Source: Rubrivivax gelatinosus IL144
GTDB taxonomy: Bacteria > Pseudomonadota > Gammaproteobacteria > Burkholderiales > Burkholderiaceae_C
Reading direction: 5' to 3'
Length of the DNA stretch: 64,000 nucleotides
Assembly (NCBI RefSeq): GCF_000284255.1
Contig: NC_017075.1
Location: forward strand, 124,001 to 188,000
This document shows, piece after piece, positions 51,546 through 62,442 of the stretch. The translations under genes and the position numbers were made by a program. Below the pieces are notes generated by a model that did not search any database, was not told where the DNA came from, and was given only the letters and a program-made list of their open reading frames with translations. The number at the start of each line of letters is the position of its first letter. Position 1 is the first letter of the stretch.

Positions 51546-52300
51546 CGTCTTGCTCCCAGGTCGGCTTCGCGCCGGCCGACGCGGCCGCTGCGCAGCGCGT
51601 CGGCCCAGTCGCCGCGGCCGTGGGCCTCGGCGCGGCGGGCGGCGCTTTCGTGGTCGTAGTCGACGGCGCGCAGCGTCGCCTGCCAGCCGCCGGAGCCGTG
51701 TTCCAGCCAGGCGTAACGCGCCTGCGGCGTGCCGGTCTCGGCGACGTGCGGCGCCGGCTGGTCGTGGTCGAAGGCCGGCAGGCCGACGCTGCCGGGGTTG
51801 AGCACCGTCGTCGTGCCGACGCGGCGCTGGCGCGGCAGGTGGCTGTGGCCGCAGAGCAGCCAGGCCGGCGTCGCGGCCGGCAGGCGCGCGGCGATCTCGC
51901 CCTCGTCGGCTTCGTGCAGGCCGTCGGCGCGCACGCTGTGCAGCAGGTACTCCAGGTCGCTGCGGCCGCTGCCGTGCAGCGCGAGCACGTCGGCATGCGG
52001 CGCCATCGTCGCCGGCAGCGCCGCCAGCCAGGCGCGTTCGGCCTCGCCGAGCGCGTCGAAGGCGAAGCGGTCGCTGTCGCCCAGGCGTTCAGGCGGCGGC
52101 GTCAGCAGCTGGCGCTCGTGGTTGCCGGCGATCGTCGGCCAGCCCAGCGCCATCAGCCGGCGCGCGGTCTCCAGCGGCCACAGCGGGCCGGAGACGATGT
52201 CGCCCAGGTTCAGCCAGCCGTCGACCGTGCCGGCGTCGGCGATCACCGCCTCCAGCGCCGGCAGGTTGCCGTGGATGTCGGAGACGACGGCCCAGCGCAT
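51542..52300 (-). CDS. Calcineurin-type metallophosphoesterase
   Basis: 252 residues. Metal ligands follow the order of the family: DIHGNLPALEAV, GDIVSGPLWP, GNHERQLL, and CGHSHLPRQRRVG. Substrate unknown; homologues act as YfcE-like phosphodiesterases. It lies between radA and a small membrane gene. Confidence 0.9.
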   Translation of the reverse strand: MRWAVVSDIHGNLPALEAVIADAGTVDGWLNLGDIVSGPLWPLETARRLMALGWPTIAGNHERQLLTPPPERLGDSDRFAFDALGEAERAWLAALPATMAPHADVLALHGSGRSDLEYLLHSVRADGLHEADEGEIAARLPAATPAWLLCGHSHLPRQRRVGTTTVLNPGSVGLPAFDHDQPAPHVAETGTPQARYAWLEHGSGGWQATLRAVDYDHESAARRAEAHGRGDWADALRSGRVGRREADLGARR

Positions 52301-52302
52301 CG

Positions 52303-53655
52303 TCACAGCCCGCGCACGATGTCGATCGCCTGCTCGATGCGCTCGACGGCGTGCACCGTCAGGCCTTCGATCGGCTTCTTCGGCGCGTTGGCCTTGGGCA
52401 CGACGGCGACCGAGAAGCCGAGCTTGGCGGCTTCCTTCAGCCGCTCCTGGCCGCGCGGCGCCGGGCGCACCTCGCCGGCCAGGCCCACTTCGCCGAAGGC
52501 GACGAAGCCGCGCGGCAGCGGCTTGCCGCGCAGCGAACTGGTGATCGCGAGCAGCACCGCCAGGTCGGCCGCCGGCTCGCCGATGCGCACGCCGCCGACG
52601 GCGTTGACGAACACGTCCTGGTCCATGCACGAGACGCCGGCGTGGCGGTGCAGCACCGCCAGCAGCATCGCCAGGCGGTCGCGGTCCAGGCCCACCGACA
52701 GCCGCCGCGGGCTGGGGCCGCCGCTGTCCACCAGCGCCTGCACCTCGACCAGCAGCGGCCGTGTGCCTTCCAGCGTCACAAGCACGCAGGAACCCGACAC
52801 CGGCTCGCCGTGCGCCGACAAAAAGATCGCGCTCGGGTTGCTGACGCCGCGCAGCCCCTTCTCGGTCATCGCGAAGACGCCGATCTCGTTGACGGCGCCG
52901 AAGCGGTTCTTGATCGCGCGCACCAGGCGGAAGCTGGAATGCGTGTCGCCCTCGAAATACAGCACCGTGTCGACGATGTGCTCCAGCACGCGCGGCCCGG
53001 CCAGCGCGCCTTCCTTGGTGACGTGGCCGACGAGCACCATCGCGCAGCCGCCGGTCTTGGCGACACGCGTCAGCTGCGCGGCGCATTCGCGCACCTGGGC
53101 CACCGAGCCCGGCGCCGAGGTCAGCTGGTCGGAGTACAGCGTCTGGATCGAGTCGATGACGCAGAACGCCGGCTTCTCGGCGTCCAGCGTCGCCAGGATC
53201 TTCTCCAGCGAGATCTCGGCGACGACGCGCACCTTGGCGCCGGCCAGGCCCAGCCGGCGCGCGCGCAGCGCGACCTGGGCGCCCGATTCCTCGCCGGTGA
53301 CGTAGAGCACCGGCATCACGGCCGACAGCGCGTCCAGCGCCTGCAAGAGCAGCGTGCTCTTGCCGATGCCGGGGTCGCCGCCGATCAGCGTCACGCCGCC
53401 GGCGACGATGCCGCCGCCGAGCACGCGGTCGAGTTCCTCCTGGCCGGTCGGCGTGCGCGCGACTTCGGCGGCGTCGATGTCGGCCAGCGTCGCCACCGGC
53501 TGGCTCCTGGCCAGCGCCTGGAAGCGGTTGTTCTTCGTCGCCGGCTCGGCCAGGCCCTCGTCGAGCGAGTTCCAGGCGCCGCAGGCCGGGCACTTGCCCA
53601 GCCACTTGGGGCTGGTGCCGCCGCACTCGCGGCAGGTGTAGATCGTTTTCGCCAC
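52303..53655 (-). CDS. radA: DNA repair protein RadA
   Basis: 450 residues from a GTG (reading MAKTIYTC). An N-terminal C4 zinc finger (CRECGG, CPACGAW), a Walker A in GGDPGIGKSTL, the RadA-specific KNRFGAVNEIG (KNRFG motif) and a C-terminal Lon-like domain are all present. It promotes branch migration in recombination. It follows arfB after a 13-base gap. Confidence 0.97.
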   Translation of the reverse strand: MAKTIYTCRECGGTSPKWLGKCPACGAWNSLDEGLAEPATKNNRFQALARSQPVATLADIDAAEVARTPTGQEELDRVLGGGIVAGGVTLIGGDPGIGKSTLLLQALDALSAVMPVLYVTGEESGAQVALRARRLGLAGAKVRVVAEISLEKILATLDAEKPAFCVIDSIQTLYSDQLTSAPGSVAQVRECAAQLTRVAKTGGCAMVLVGHVTKEGALAGPRVLEHIVDTVLYFEGDTHSSFRLVRAIKNRFGAVNEIGVFAMTEKGLRGVSNPSAIFLSAHGEPVSGSCVLVTLEGTRPLLVEVQALVDSGGPSPRRLSVGLDRDRLAMLLAVLHRHAGVSCMDQDVFVNAVGGVRIGEPAADLAVLLAITSSLRGKPLPRGFVAFGEVGLAGEVRPAPRGQERLKEAAKLGFSVAVVPKANAPKKPIEGLTVHAVERIEQAIDIVRGL

Positions 53656-53668
53656 GGGGGTGATGCTG

Positions 53669-54076
53669 TCAGAAGTCGCGCACGCGGCCGCGCCCGGCCT
53701 TGACCTGGGCGTCGCGCGCCTTGCCCTGCAGCCGGCGCTGCTTGGACGACCAGGTCGGTTTCGTCGCCCGGCGTTGCACGGGCACCTCGGCCGCGGCGTC
53801 GACCAGCGCCTGCAGCCGCGCCAGCGCGTCGGCCTGGTTGCGCGGCAGGCTGCGGTGGGTCTGGGCCTTGATGACGACGACGCCGTCGCTGACGATGCGC
53901 TGGTCGGGCGTCGCCAGCAGTCGTTCCTTGATCGCGTCGGGCAGCGACGAGGCGCGGATGTCGAAACGCAGATGGACCGCGTTCGAGACCTTGTTGACGT
54001 TCTGCCCGCCGGCGCCCTGGGCGCGGATCGCCGCGAACTCGACCTCGCGGCGGTCGACGCGCGGCGGCGCGGCCAT
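53669..54076 (-). CDS. arfB: Alternative ribosome-rescue peptidyl-tRNA hydrolase ArfB (YaeJ)
   Basis: 135 residues. The class I release factor GGQ motif appears in RAQGAGGQNVNKVSNAV. The basic tail (KQRRLQGKARDAQVKAGRGRVRDF) enters the mRNA channel. It hydrolyses peptidyl-tRNA on stalled ribosomes. Its start overlaps the alr stop by one base. Confidence 0.96.
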   Translation of the reverse strand: MAAPPRVDRREVEFAAIRAQGAGGQNVNKVSNAVHLRFDIRASSLPDAIKERLLATPDQRIVSDGVVVIKAQTHRSLPRNQADALARLQALVDAAAEVPVQRRATKPTWSSKQRRLQGKARDAQVKAGRGRVRDF

Positions 54077-55164
54077 CAGTCCTCGGCGACGCGCATCGTC
54101 ACGCGCGGCGCGACGGCGCACATCAACTCGTAGCCGATCGTGCCGGCGGTGCGTGCCACCTCGTCGATCGGCAGCACGCTGCCGCCCGGGCCGCGGCCCC
54201 AGAGCGTGACTTCGCTGCCGATGCCGGCGTCGGGCAGTTCGGTGAGGTCGACCTCGAGCATGTCCATCGAGACGCGGCCGATGGTGCGCGTGCGCCGGCC
54301 GTCGACCAGCGCCGGCGTGCCGGTGGGGCACAGCCGCGGGTAGCCGTCGGCGTAGCCGCAGGCGACGATGCCCACGCGCATCGGCCCCGGCGCGGTGAAG
54401 CTGCTGCCGTAGCCGACGGTGTCGCCGGCGGCCAGCGTCTGCGTGGCGATGATGCGCGAGCGCAGCGTCATCGTCGGCTGCAGGTCCCAGTGGGCGATGT
54501 CGTGCTCGGGGAAGTCGGGCGCGCTGCCGTACAGCAGGATCCCGGCGCGCACCCAGTCGTTCTTCACGCCGTGGCGCAGCAGCGCGGCGCTGTTGGACAG
54601 GCAGCGTTCGCCCGGCAGGTCCTGCGTCGCGGTCTCGAAGGCGGCGATCTGGTGGGCGATGCCGCGTGGGCCGTCGGCGTCGGAGAAGTGCGTGATCGCC
54701 GAGATCTCGTCGACCTGCGGCAGCGCGCCCAGCCGTGCCCAGGCGCCGCGGAAGGCCGCCGGCGTGAAGCCCAGCCGGTTCATGCCGCTGTTGAGCTTGA
54801 GGAAGACGCGGTGCGGGCGGTGCGTCTTGTGCGCCGCCAGCCAGTCGATCTGCTCGTCGCAGTGCACCGCATGCCACAGGTCCAGGCGCGAACACAGCTC
54901 CAGGTCGCGCGGTTCGAACACGCCTTCGAGCAGCAGGATCGGGCCGCGCCAGCCCAGCGTGCGCAGGCGCTCGGCCTCGGCCAGGTCCAGCAGCGCGAAG
55001 CCGTCGGCGCCGCGCAATCCGTCATAGGCGCGCTCGATGCCGTGGCCGTAGGCGTTGGCCTTGACGACCGCCCAGACCCGTGCATCGGGGGCCTGCGCGC
55101 GGGCGCGCTGGAGGTTGTGGGCGAGGGCGCTGACGTGGACGAGAGCTTCGATGTGGCGGGGCAT
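54076..55164 (-). CDS. alr: Alanine racemase
   Basis: 362 residues. The PLP lysine lies in [31 protein letters not shown], and the C-terminal [16 protein letters not shown] with the catalytic Tyr region complete the family. It makes D-alanine for the wall. The upstream open frame to 55383 is non-coding. Confidence 0.95.
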   Translation of the reverse strand: MPRHIEALVHVSALAHNLQRARAQAPDARVWAVVKANAYGHGIERAYDGLRGADGFALLDLAEAERLRTLGWRGPILLLEGVFEPRDLELCSRLDLWHAVHCDEQIDWLAAHKTHRPHRVFLKLNSGMNRLGFTPAAFRGAWARLGALPQVDEISAITHFSDADGPRGIAHQIAAFETATQDLPGERCLSNSAALLRHGVKNDWVRAGILLYGSAPDFPEHDIAHWDLQPTMTLRSRIIATQTLAAGDTVGYGSSFTAPGPMRVGIVACGYADGYPRLCPTGTPALVDGRRTRTIGRVSMDMLEVDLTELPDAGIGSEVTLWGRGPGGSVLPIDEVARTAGTIGYELMCAVAPRVTMRVAED

Positions 55165-55303
55165 GGCCGAGTCATTTTGCCAGCCGGATCGTGTCTTCCA
55201 TCCTTCGGAACGACGATGCCACCGTGCTATAAACCGCCAGCCCGAAAGGATGGAGAGACAGGACTGGCGCCCGGAACCGGCGTCCCCGGCTGGTGCGCGA
55301 CAG

Positions 55304-56581
55304 ATGAAAAAAGGTTTCTCGACCATCATGTCGGCGCAGTTCTTCAGCTCGCTGGCCGACAACGGGCTTACTGTCGCTGCCATCGAACTGCTGCGCAGCA
55401 GCCAGGCGCCGAGCTGGCACGTGCCGGTGCTCGCGGTCGTCTTCGCGCTGTTCTACGTGGTGCTCGCGCCCTTCCTCGGCGCCTTCGCCGACGCGATCCC
55501 CAAGGGCCGCGTGATGCTGATCTCCAACGGCATCAAGATCGTCGGCTGTCTGCTGATGCTGTTCGGCGGCCATCCGCTGCTGGCCTATTCGATCGTCGGC
55601 CTGGGCGCCGCGGCCTACTCGCCGGCCAAGTACGGCATCCTCACCGAACTGCTGCCGCCGTCGCAGCTGGTCAAGGCCAACGGCTGGATCGAAGGCCTGA
55701 CGATCGCCAGCGTCATCCTCGGCACCGTGCTCGGCGGCCAGCTCGTCGGGCCGCACATCGCGCCGGTGCTGCTCGGCATCGACCTGCCGTTCTTCGACAC
55801 CGGCATCGACATGCCGGCCGAAGCCGCGATCTGCGTGCTGCTGGTCATCTACGCGCTGGCGGCGCTGTTCAACCTCTACATCCCGCGCACCGACGCGCCG
55901 CTGCAGCCGCTGCCGTCGAACCCGCTGACGCTGGTGCGCGACTTCTCGCGCTGCAACGCGCGCCTGTGGTCGGACAAGCTGGGCCAGATCTCGCTGGCGA
56001 CGACGACGATGTTCTGGGGCGTCGGCGGCAATCTGCGCATCATCGTCTTCCCCTGGGCCGCGGCGGCGCTGGGCTACACGACGACGCAGGCCTCGTCGCT
56101 GGCCGGCGTGGTGTCCGTCGGCGTGGCCGTCGGTGCGGTGCTCGCCTCGATGCGCATGCGCCTGGACCGCGCCACCGCGGTGATCCCGCTGGGCGTGCTG
56201 ATGGGTGTGCTGCTGATGGGGCTCAACCTCATCCGCGACCTGTCGGTGGCCATCCCCTTCCTGCTGCTGCTGGGCGCCGCCGGCGGCTACCTCGTCGTGC
56301 CGATGAACGCGCTGCTGCAGCACCGCGGCCACAACCTGATGGGCGCCGGGCGTTCGATCGCGGTGCAGAACTTCAACGAGCAGGCCTGCATCCTGGCGCT
56401 GGGCGCCTTCTATGCCGGCATGACGCGCTTCGAGCTCTCGGCCTTCGCCGCGATCACGGTCTTCGGCCTCGTCGTCGCCGGCATCATGGAGACGATCCGG
56501 CGCTGGCACCGGCGCAACATCGTCCAGCACAAGGACGAAGTCGAGCGGCTGCTGACCATCGCCCGCACCGATGGCCATTGA
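55304..56581 (+). CDS. lplT: Lysophospholipid transporter LplT
   Basis: 425 residues, about 12 helices. Opening [22 protein letters not shown] and later [26 protein letters not shown] are hallmarks of LplT, which flips 2-acyl-lysophospholipids inward for re-acylation. The usual fused or adjacent acyltransferase (Aas) is absent here. It overlaps the next gene by 11 bases. Confidence 0.94.
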   Translation: MKKGFSTIMSAQFFSSLADNGLTVAAIELLRSSQAPSWHVPVLAVVFALFYVVLAPFLGAFADAIPKGRVMLISNGIKIVGCLLMLFGGHPLLAYSIVGLGAAAYSPAKYGILTELLPPSQLVKANGWIEGLTIASVILGTVLGGQLVGPHIAPVLLGIDLPFFDTGIDMPAEAAICVLLVIYALAALFNLYIPRTDAPLQPLPSNPLTLVRDFSRCNARLWSDKLGQISLATTTMFWGVGGNLRIIVFPWAAAALGYTTTQASSLAGVVSVGVAVGAVLASMRMRLDRATAVIPLGVLMGVLLMGLNLIRDLSVAIPFLLLLGAAGGYLVVPMNALLQHRGHNLMGAGRSIAVQNFNEQACILALGAFYAGMTRFELSAFAAITVFGLVVAGIMETIRRWHRRNIVQHKDEVERLLTIARTDGH

Positions 56582-57464
56582 CGCCGCCGCGCCGCGCGCC
56601 GGCAGTTCCGGCGCGACGGCGCCGGCGCTCGCGCTACTGGCCAACGCTTTCGTCTGGGGCCTCTCGTGGTGGCCTCTGCGCGAGCTGCAGGCCCTGGGCC
56701 TGCACCCGCTGTGGGCCACCGTCACGGTCTACGGCAGCGTCGTGCTGGCCATCAGCGCCTGGCGGCCGTCGGCCTGGCGCGAGCTGCTGCGCACGCCGGT
56801 GCTGTGGGTGCTGGTGGCCGCTGCCGGCACGACCAACGCCACCTTCAACTGGGGCGTGACCGTCGGCGACGTCGTGCGCGTCGTGCTGCTGTTCTATCTG
56901 ATGCCGCTGTGGACCGTGCTGCTGGCGCGGCTGCTGCTGCGCGAGCGCCTGACGCGCGCCGCCGCCCTGCGCGTGGCGATGGCGCTGGCCGGCGCGGCCG
57001 TCGTGCTCTGGCCCGAAGGCGGCGGCCTGCCGCTGCCGCGCACGCTGGCCGAATGGCTGGGCATCGCCGGCGGCTTCAGCTTCGCGCTGAACAACGTGAT
57101 GCTGCGCCGCGAGGCGCACCGGCCGCAGTCGGCGCGCGCGCTGGCGATGTTCCTCGGCGGTGTCGTCGTCGCCGGGCCGCTGGCCGCGACGCTGGCCGCG
57201 CACGGCGCGGTGCCGATGCCGCCGTCCCCGGCGCCAGGCTGGATCGCCGGCGCGCTGCTGCTAGCGGTGTTCTTCCTCGGCGGCAACCTCGCGCTGCAGT
57301 ACGGCGCGGCGCGTCTGCCGGCCAACGCGACGGCGGTGGTCATGATCACCGAGGTGCTGTTCGCCTCGGTCTCGGCGGCGCTGCTGGGCGCTGCGGCGAT
57401 CACGCTGCCGCTGCTGGCCGGCGGCGCGCTGATCGTCGGCGCGGCGCTGCTCGCCGCCCGCTGA
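56571..57464 (+). CDS. EamA-type drug/metabolite exporter
   Basis: 297 residues with two five-helix EamA repeats (LLANAFVWGLSWWPLRELQALGLHPLWATV and the second beginning near EWLGIAGGFSFALNNVMLRRE). Export substrate unknown. It converges on the response-regulator gene with one base between stops. Confidence 0.9.
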   Translation: MAIDAAAPRAGSSGATAPALALLANAFVWGLSWWPLRELQALGLHPLWATVTVYGSVVLAISAWRPSAWRELLRTPVLWVLVAAAGTTNATFNWGVTVGDVVRVVLLFYLMPLWTVLLARLLLRERLTRAAALRVAMALAGAAVVLWPEGGGLPLPRTLAEWLGIAGGFSFALNNVMLRREAHRPQSARALAMFLGGVVVAGPLAATLAAHGAVPMPPSPAPGWIAGALLLAVFFLGGNLALQYGAARLPANATAVVMITEVLFASVSAALLGAAAITLPLLAGGALIVGAALLAAR

Positions 57465-57465
57465 A

Positions 57466-58209
57466 TCAGTGGCTGGCGGGCGCCGCGGCGCGCGGCGGCC
57501 GCGAGACCAGGCGCGTCAGCTCGTCATCGTCCAGCGGCTTGCCGAGATAGGCGTCGGCGCCGGCGAGCGCGCCGCGCACGCGGTCGATCTCGCCGTGCTG
57601 CGCCGAGACCAGCACCAGCACCGCGCCGAGCGCGCCCGGGCTGGGCTGGCGGCGCAGGCGGCGGCACAGCGCCAGGCCGTCGAGCTCGCTCGCGTCGCCG
57701 AGCTCGACGTCGACGAAGACGAACTCGAAACGCTGGCGCGCCAGGCGTTCGAGCGCCTGGCCGCTGGTGCGCGCAGCGATGCTGGGCAGGCCCAGGCGCT
57801 GCAGCCGGCCGGCCAGATGGCGCGTCGCGACCTCGCTGTCGTCGACGATCAGCGCATGCGGCATGGCCGGCCGGGCGGCCGGCGCCGCCGGAGCGCGCAT
57901 CGCGACGATGGCGTCGAGTTCACGCAACAGCAGCAGCGCGTCCATCGGCCGCGGCATCCAGGCCGCGGCGCCTTCGGGCGCGTGGCGGCCGACGAAGACC
58001 GCGTCGCCGACGCGGCCGGCGGCCGAGGCGCTGAGCACGGCGTCGACGTCGTCGGCGTCGACGACGAGGAAGTCGGCCTGCTCGGCGTCGGCGACCTGCA
58101 CGTAGCCCGGCTCGCGCGTGGCGGCCAGGCGCACGCAGCAGCCGAGCGTGCTGCGCTCGAAGGCGCTGAAACCGAGCAGGTGGAGGCGGTGCAGCATGGC
58201 GGCAAACAT
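57466..58209 (-). CDS. Response-regulator-like protein
   Basis: 247 residues. The second half is a receiver ([53 protein letters not shown]). The first half looks like a degenerate receiver-like sensor without its Asp pocket. There is no output domain, so it would act by protein interaction. The ATG at 58197 is an alternative start. Confidence 0.85.
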   Translation of the reverse strand: MFAAMLHRLHLLGFSAFERSTLGCCVRLAATREPGYVQVADAEQADFLVVDADDVDAVLSASAAGRVGDAVFVGRHAPEGAAAWMPRPMDALLLLRELDAIVAMRAPAAPAARPAMPHALIVDDSEVATRHLAGRLQRLGLPSIAARTSGQALERLARQRFEFVFVDVELGDASELDGLALCRRLRRQPSPGALGAVLVLVSAQHGEIDRVRGALAGADAYLGKPLDDDELTRLVSRPPRAAAPASH

Positions 58210-58292
58210 GCTGCGCGGTGCCTGTTCGCCCTGTCAACGCCGGTCATGGGATGGGGGCTTACGATGCGCGTTTCGTCACGACCGGAGCTTCG

Positions 58293-58781
58293 ATGGCCGC
58301 GACCCTGTCCGATTTCGACGCCGTCACGATCGACGGCCAAGCCGCACCGCTGTCCGCCTATGCCGGCCAGGTGGTGCTCGTCGTCAACACCGCCAGCCGC
58401 TGCGGCTTCACGCCGCAGTTCGCCGGGCTCGAGGAGCTGTGGCAGCGCTACCGCGAGCGCGGCCTCGTGATCCTGGGATTCCCGAGCAACGAGTTCGGTG
58501 CTCAGGACCCGGGCACGAACGACGAGATCGCCTCGTTCTGCCAGCTCAACTACGGCGTCAGCTTCCCGATGATGGCCAAGGTGAAGGTCAACGGCGGCGA
58601 CGCGCATCCGTTGTGGCGATGGCTCACCACCGAGGCGCGCGGCGTGCTCGGCACCCAGGCGGTGAAGTGGAACTTCACCAAATTCCTCGTCGGCCGCGAC
58701 GGACGCGTGTTGAAGCGTTACGCGCCGACCGACGCCCCGGCCTCGCTGGCCGCCGACATCGAGAAAGCGCTTTCGGCATGA
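58293..58781 (+). CDS. Glutathione peroxidase (Cys type)
   Basis: 162 residues. [12 protein letters not shown] holds the peroxidatic Cys, [14 protein letters not shown] the Gln, and [12 protein letters not shown] the Trp/Asn pair. It reduces hydroperoxides with thioredoxin or glutathione. The ATGA overlap links it to the aminotransferase. Confidence 0.95.
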   Translation: MAATLSDFDAVTIDGQAAPLSAYAGQVVLVVNTASRCGFTPQFAGLEELWQRYRERGLVILGFPSNEFGAQDPGTNDEIASFCQLNYGVSFPMMAKVKVNGGDAHPLWRWLTTEARGVLGTQAVKWNFTKFLVGRDGRVLKRYAPTDAPASLAADIEKALSA

Positions 58782-59974
58782 CCGTCTTCTCCCACCTCGA
58801 GCCCTATGCGGGCGACCCGATCCTGTCGCTGAACGAGGCCTTCGGCCGCGATCCGCGCCCGGCCAAGGTCAACCTGTCGATCGGCATCTACTTCGACGAC
58901 GCGGGCCGCATCCCGGTGCTCGACTGCGTGCGCCAGGCCGAGGCGCAGCTGCTGGCCGAAGCCGGCCCCAAGCCCTATTTGCCGATGGAAGGCTCGGGCG
59001 CCATGCGCACCGCGGTGCAGACGCTGCTGTTCGGCGCCGCCAGCGCCGCCGTCGCCGAAGGCCGCGTCGCGACGCTGCAGACCATCGGTTCCAGCGGCGG
59101 CCTGAAGGTCGGCGCCGATTTCCTGAAGCGCTGGTTCCCGGCGAGCACGGTCTGGGTCAGCGACCCGACCTGGGACAACCACCGCTCGATCTTCGAAGGC
59201 GCCGGCCTCGCCGTGAAGGCCTATCCGTACTACGACGCGGCCACCGGCGGCGTCGCCTTCGATCGTCTGTGCGAGACGCTGCGCGGCCTGCCGGCGGGCG
59301 ACGTCGTGCTGCTGCACGCCTGCTGCCACAACCCGACCGGCGTCGACCTGTCGCCGGCGCAGTGGGCCGAGCTGGTGACGATCGTGCGCGCGCGCGGCCT
59401 GATCCCGTTCCTCGACATCGCCTACCAGGGCTACGGCGACGGCATCGAGCAGGACGCGTTCGCCATCCGCGCGCTGGCCGACGCCGGGCTGTCGTTCTTC
59501 GTCTCGAACTCGTTCTCCAAGAGCATGAGCCTGTACGGAGAGCGTGCCGGCGCGCTGTCGGTGGTCTGCGCCGACCGGGCGGAGGCCGAGCTCGTGCTCG
59601 GCCAGATGAAGGCCACCGTGCGCCGCAACTACTCCAGCCCGGGGCTGCACGCCGCCGGCGTCGTCGCGCGCGTGCTCGGCGAGCCGGGGCTGCGCGCCTC
59701 GTGGGAGGCCGACGTCGCGGCGATGCGCGAGCGCATCCTGGCGATGCGCCGCGCGCTGCACGAGGTGCTGGCGGCGCGCAAGCCGGGGCGCGACTTCGGC
59801 TACTTCCTCAGCCAGCGCGGCATGTTCAGCTACACCGGGCTGTCGCCGCAGCAGGTCGACCGGCTGCGCGAGGAGTTCGGCGTCTACCTCGTGCGCTCGG
59901 GCCGCATCTGCGTGGCCGGGCTCAACAGCGGCAACGTCGAGCGCACGGCCGAGGCCATCGCCGCCGTCGTCTGA
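58778..59974 (+). CDS. Aromatic amino acid aminotransferase (class I)
   Basis: 398 residues, AspC/TyrB-like. [38 protein letters not shown] and the PLP lysine in [16 protein letters not shown] are present. It transaminates Tyr, Phe and Asp with 2-oxoglutarate. It is translationally coupled to the peroxidase gene. Confidence 0.94.
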   Translation: MTVFSHLEPYAGDPILSLNEAFGRDPRPAKVNLSIGIYFDDAGRIPVLDCVRQAEAQLLAEAGPKPYLPMEGSGAMRTAVQTLLFGAASAAVAEGRVATLQTIGSSGGLKVGADFLKRWFPASTVWVSDPTWDNHRSIFEGAGLAVKAYPYYDAATGGVAFDRLCETLRGLPAGDVVLLHACCHNPTGVDLSPAQWAELVTIVRARGLIPFLDIAYQGYGDGIEQDAFAIRALADAGLSFFVSNSFSKSMSLYGERAGALSVVCADRAEAELVLGQMKATVRRNYSSPGLHAAGVVARVLGEPGLRASWEADVAAMRERILAMRRALHEVLAARKPGRDFGYFLSQRGMFSYTGLSPQQVDRLREEFGVYLVRSGRICVAGLNSGNVERTAEAIAAVV

Positions 59975-60052
59975 GCCTGGACGCAGGACGCCGGAAGGCG
60001 TTCTGCGCCTGCCCAAGGCCCGAGCGCGATTTCACGCGGGAGGGCTGAGCGG

Positions 60053-60997
60053 TCATTCGGCCGGGATCTCCCGGCCGACCGCCTGCTGCACCAGCGCGCG
60101 CAGCCAGCGCTGCGCCGGGTCGCCGTCCTGGCGCACCGGCCAGACCATGTGCACGCCCACTGGCGGCAGCGTCACCGGCGCCGGCAGCGCCCGCGTGACG
60201 AGGCGCTGCGGCGTGCCGGTCGCAGCGATGAAGGACAGCGGCAGCACCGTGATCACGTCCGACTGCGTGACGACGCGCCCCGCGGTGTAGTACTGGTTGA
60301 CGGTCAGCACGATGCGCCGGCGCCGGCCGAGCGCGGCCAGGGCCTCGTCGATCATGCCGTGCGGCCGGCCCGAGAAGCTGACCAGCACGTGGTGCGCCTC
60401 GCAGAAGGCGTCCAGCGTCAGCGCGTCGGCCAGCGGATGGCCGCGGCGCATCACGCAGACGTAATGGCTGCGGTGCAGCTGGCGATGCAGCAGGCCCGAC
60501 GGCGGGCCGTCGGCGACGATCGCCGCGATGGCCTCGGGAAAGTGGCCGACGGCCAGGTCGGCCTCGCCGTCGCGCAGCATCGCGCGCGGGTCGCGGCTGG
60601 TCAGCGGCACCAGGCGCAGGTCGACGCGCGCCTGGCGCGACTCGATCGCGCGCACGAAGATCGGCGTCAGCACCGAGGCCGGCGCATCGGACATCGCGAT
60701 GCGGAAGTTCGCCTCCTGGCTGCGGGCGTCGAACTGCTCCGGCGCCAGCGCGCGCTGCCATTCGGCCAGCCCTTCGCGCACCACCGGCCACAGCGCCAGC
60801 GCGCGCGGCGTCGGCTTCATGCCGTGCGCGCCGCGCACGAACAGGGCTTCGCCGACGGCCTCGTGCAGCCGCTTCAGCGAGTGGCTGGCTGCGGGTTGCG
60901 TCACGGCCAGCACTTCGGCGGCGCGTGTCAGGCTGCCTTCGGCCATCACCGCGTCGAAAACACGCAGCAGGTTCAGGTCCAGCGTGCGGAAGTTCAT
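60053..60997 (-). CDS. LysR-family regulator (NodD/LinR-like)
   Basis: 314 residues from the ATG at 60997 (MNFRTLDLNLLRVFDAVMAEGSLTRAAEVLAVTQPAASHSLKRL); the ORF start at 61048 would add a non-native N-terminus. HTH plus effector domain intact. It lies between an aromatic aminotransferase and a small gene; its target is unknown. Confidence 0.92.
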   Translation of the reverse strand: MNFRTLDLNLLRVFDAVMAEGSLTRAAEVLAVTQPAASHSLKRLHEAVGEALFVRGAHGMKPTPRALALWPVVREGLAEWQRALAPEQFDARSQEANFRIAMSDAPASVLTPIFVRAIESRQARVDLRLVPLTSRDPRAMLRDGEADLAVGHFPEAIAAIVADGPPSGLLHRQLHRSHYVCVMRRGHPLADALTLDAFCEAHHVLVSFSGRPHGMIDEALAALGRRRRIVLTVNQYYTAGRVVTQSDVITVLPLSFIAATGTPQRLVTRALPAPVTLPPVGVHMVWPVRQDGDPAQRWLRALVQQAVGREIPAE

Positions 60998-61121
60998 GAA
61001 TCGATTGTGATATGCACGCCGCTTATGCGCGTGATGCAAAACATTCAATGGATCGACATCGGGTAAACCCTGAAAATGCCGTCATCGCAGCCCCACAAGG
61101 GCTGTGCCGACAGGAAAGATG

Positions 61122-61364
61122 ATGGGCATGTACGTTGAAGTCCAATCGGTCGCACCCGCGCAGGAGACCCCTCGCGGTTCGCTGATCGCCGCCGAGCTGT
61201 TCGCTCGCCTGATGAAGCGCCTCTCGCCGCAGCCGCACACCCCGGAGCGCGTGCACGACGTCGCGATGGTCCGTGAGCTCGCGCACCAGGTCGAAAACAC
61301 CGACCCCGGTTTCGCCGCCGACTTGTTCGCCGCGGCCGCCCGCCACGAAGGCCTGGGCGACTGA
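61122..61364 (+). CDS. Small hypothetical protein
   Basis: 80 residues, AGGAAA just upstream. Start is uncertain among ATGs at 61119, 61122 and 61128. The C-terminus (VRELAHQVENTDPGFAADLFAAAARHE) is helical and acidic. No family recognised. A terminator follows. Confidence 0.65.
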   Translation: MGMYVEVQSVAPAQETPRGSLIAAELFARLMKRLSPQPHTPERVHDVAMVRELAHQVENTDPGFAADLFAAAARHEGLGD

Positions 61365-61397
61365 TCACTCCTGGCGGCCTGACCAGCCGCTCCCTCG

Positions 61398-61434
61398 CGG
61401 CCCCGACGCTTCCCGCGCTGGGGCCGTTTTTCGT
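61398..61434 (+). terminator. Rho-independent terminator
   Basis: CGGCCCC pairs with GGGGCCG across a loop of about 16 bases, then TTTTT. Confidence 0.8.
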
Positions 61435-61485
61435 CCGGCCAGGCCTGTCCGGGCACACGCGGCGCATCGGGCATCATTGCCCGCG

Positions 61486-62442
61486 ATGTCCGTGTTCTTG
61501 CTGCGCCGTTTCGCGACCTTCTTGCTGACCCTGGTCGCGGCCTCGGCGATCGTCTTCGTCGTGCTCGACATGCTGCCCGGCAGCGCCGCCGAGGTGGTGC
61601 TGGGCGAGACCGCGACGCCCGAGGCGGTCGCCGCGCTCGAGGCCCGGCTGGGCCTGGACCGGCCGCCGGCCGAGCGTTACGCCGAGTGGGTCGGCGGGCT
61701 GCTGCACGGCCGCACTGCCGACAGCATCGCCTACGACACGCCGACCGCCGAGCTGATCGCCGAGCGCCTGCGTGTGTCGCTGCCACTGGCCGCGCTGGCG
61801 ATGGCGCTGACCGTCGTCGTCGCGCTGGCCGCCGGCGTCTACGCCGCGGCGCGCCGCGGCCGCGCCGGCGACGTCGGCGTGATGATCGCCACCCAGCTCG
61901 GACTGGCCGTGCCTGGCTTCTGGCTGGCGATGCTGCTGATCCTGCTGTTCGCGGTGCAGCTGCAGTGGGTCGGGGCCGGCGGTTTCCCCGGCTGGAGCGA
62001 GGACGAGGGCGGCGGCCTGCTCGAAGGCCTGAAGGCGCTGCTGCTGCCGGCGCTGGCGCTGGCCGCGGTGCAGGCGGCGATCCTGGCGCGTGTCACGCGC
62101 TCGGCGGTGCTCGACACGATGGGCGAGGACTACGTGCGCACCGCGCGCGCCAAGGGCCTGTCGCGGGCGCAGACGCTGCGCCGCCACGTGCTGCGCAACG
62201 CCGCGATCCCGGTGCTGACCGTCGCCGGGCTGCAGTTCGCCAACCTCGTCACCGGCACCATCGTCGTCGAGAACGTCTTCGTGCTGCCGGGGCTGGGCCG
62301 GCTGGTGTTCCAGGCGGTGGCCAACCGCGACCTGGTCGTCGTGCGCGACGTCGTGCTGCTGCTGGCAGCGCTGGTCGTCGTCGTCAACTTCGTCGTCGAC
62401 GTGCTCTATGCGCTCGTCGATCCGCGGCTGCGGCACGCATGA
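61486..62442 (+). CDS. ABC transporter permease, DppB/OppB type
   Basis: 318 residues, six helices. The EAA-like loop reads LDTMGEDYVRTARAKGLSRAQTLRRHVLRNAAIP, typical of oligopeptide permeases. It is overlapped by the DppC-type gene (ATGA). No substrate-binding or ATPase gene is in the window, so those lie outside or elsewhere. Substrate may be peptides, nickel or a dipeptide-like compound. Confidence 0.93.
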   Translation: MSVFLLRRFATFLLTLVAASAIVFVVLDMLPGSAAEVVLGETATPEAVAALEARLGLDRPPAERYAEWVGGLLHGRTADSIAYDTPTAELIAERLRVSLPLAALAMALTVVVALAAGVYAAARRGRAGDVGVMIATQLGLAVPGFWLAMLLILLFAVQLQWVGAGGFPGWSEDEGGGLLEGLKALLLPALALAAVQAAILARVTRSAVLDTMGEDYVRTARAKGLSRAQTLRRHVLRNAAIPVLTVAGLQFANLVTGTIVVENVFVLPGLGRLVFQAVANRDLVVVRDVVLLLAALVVVVNFVVDVLYALVDPRLRHA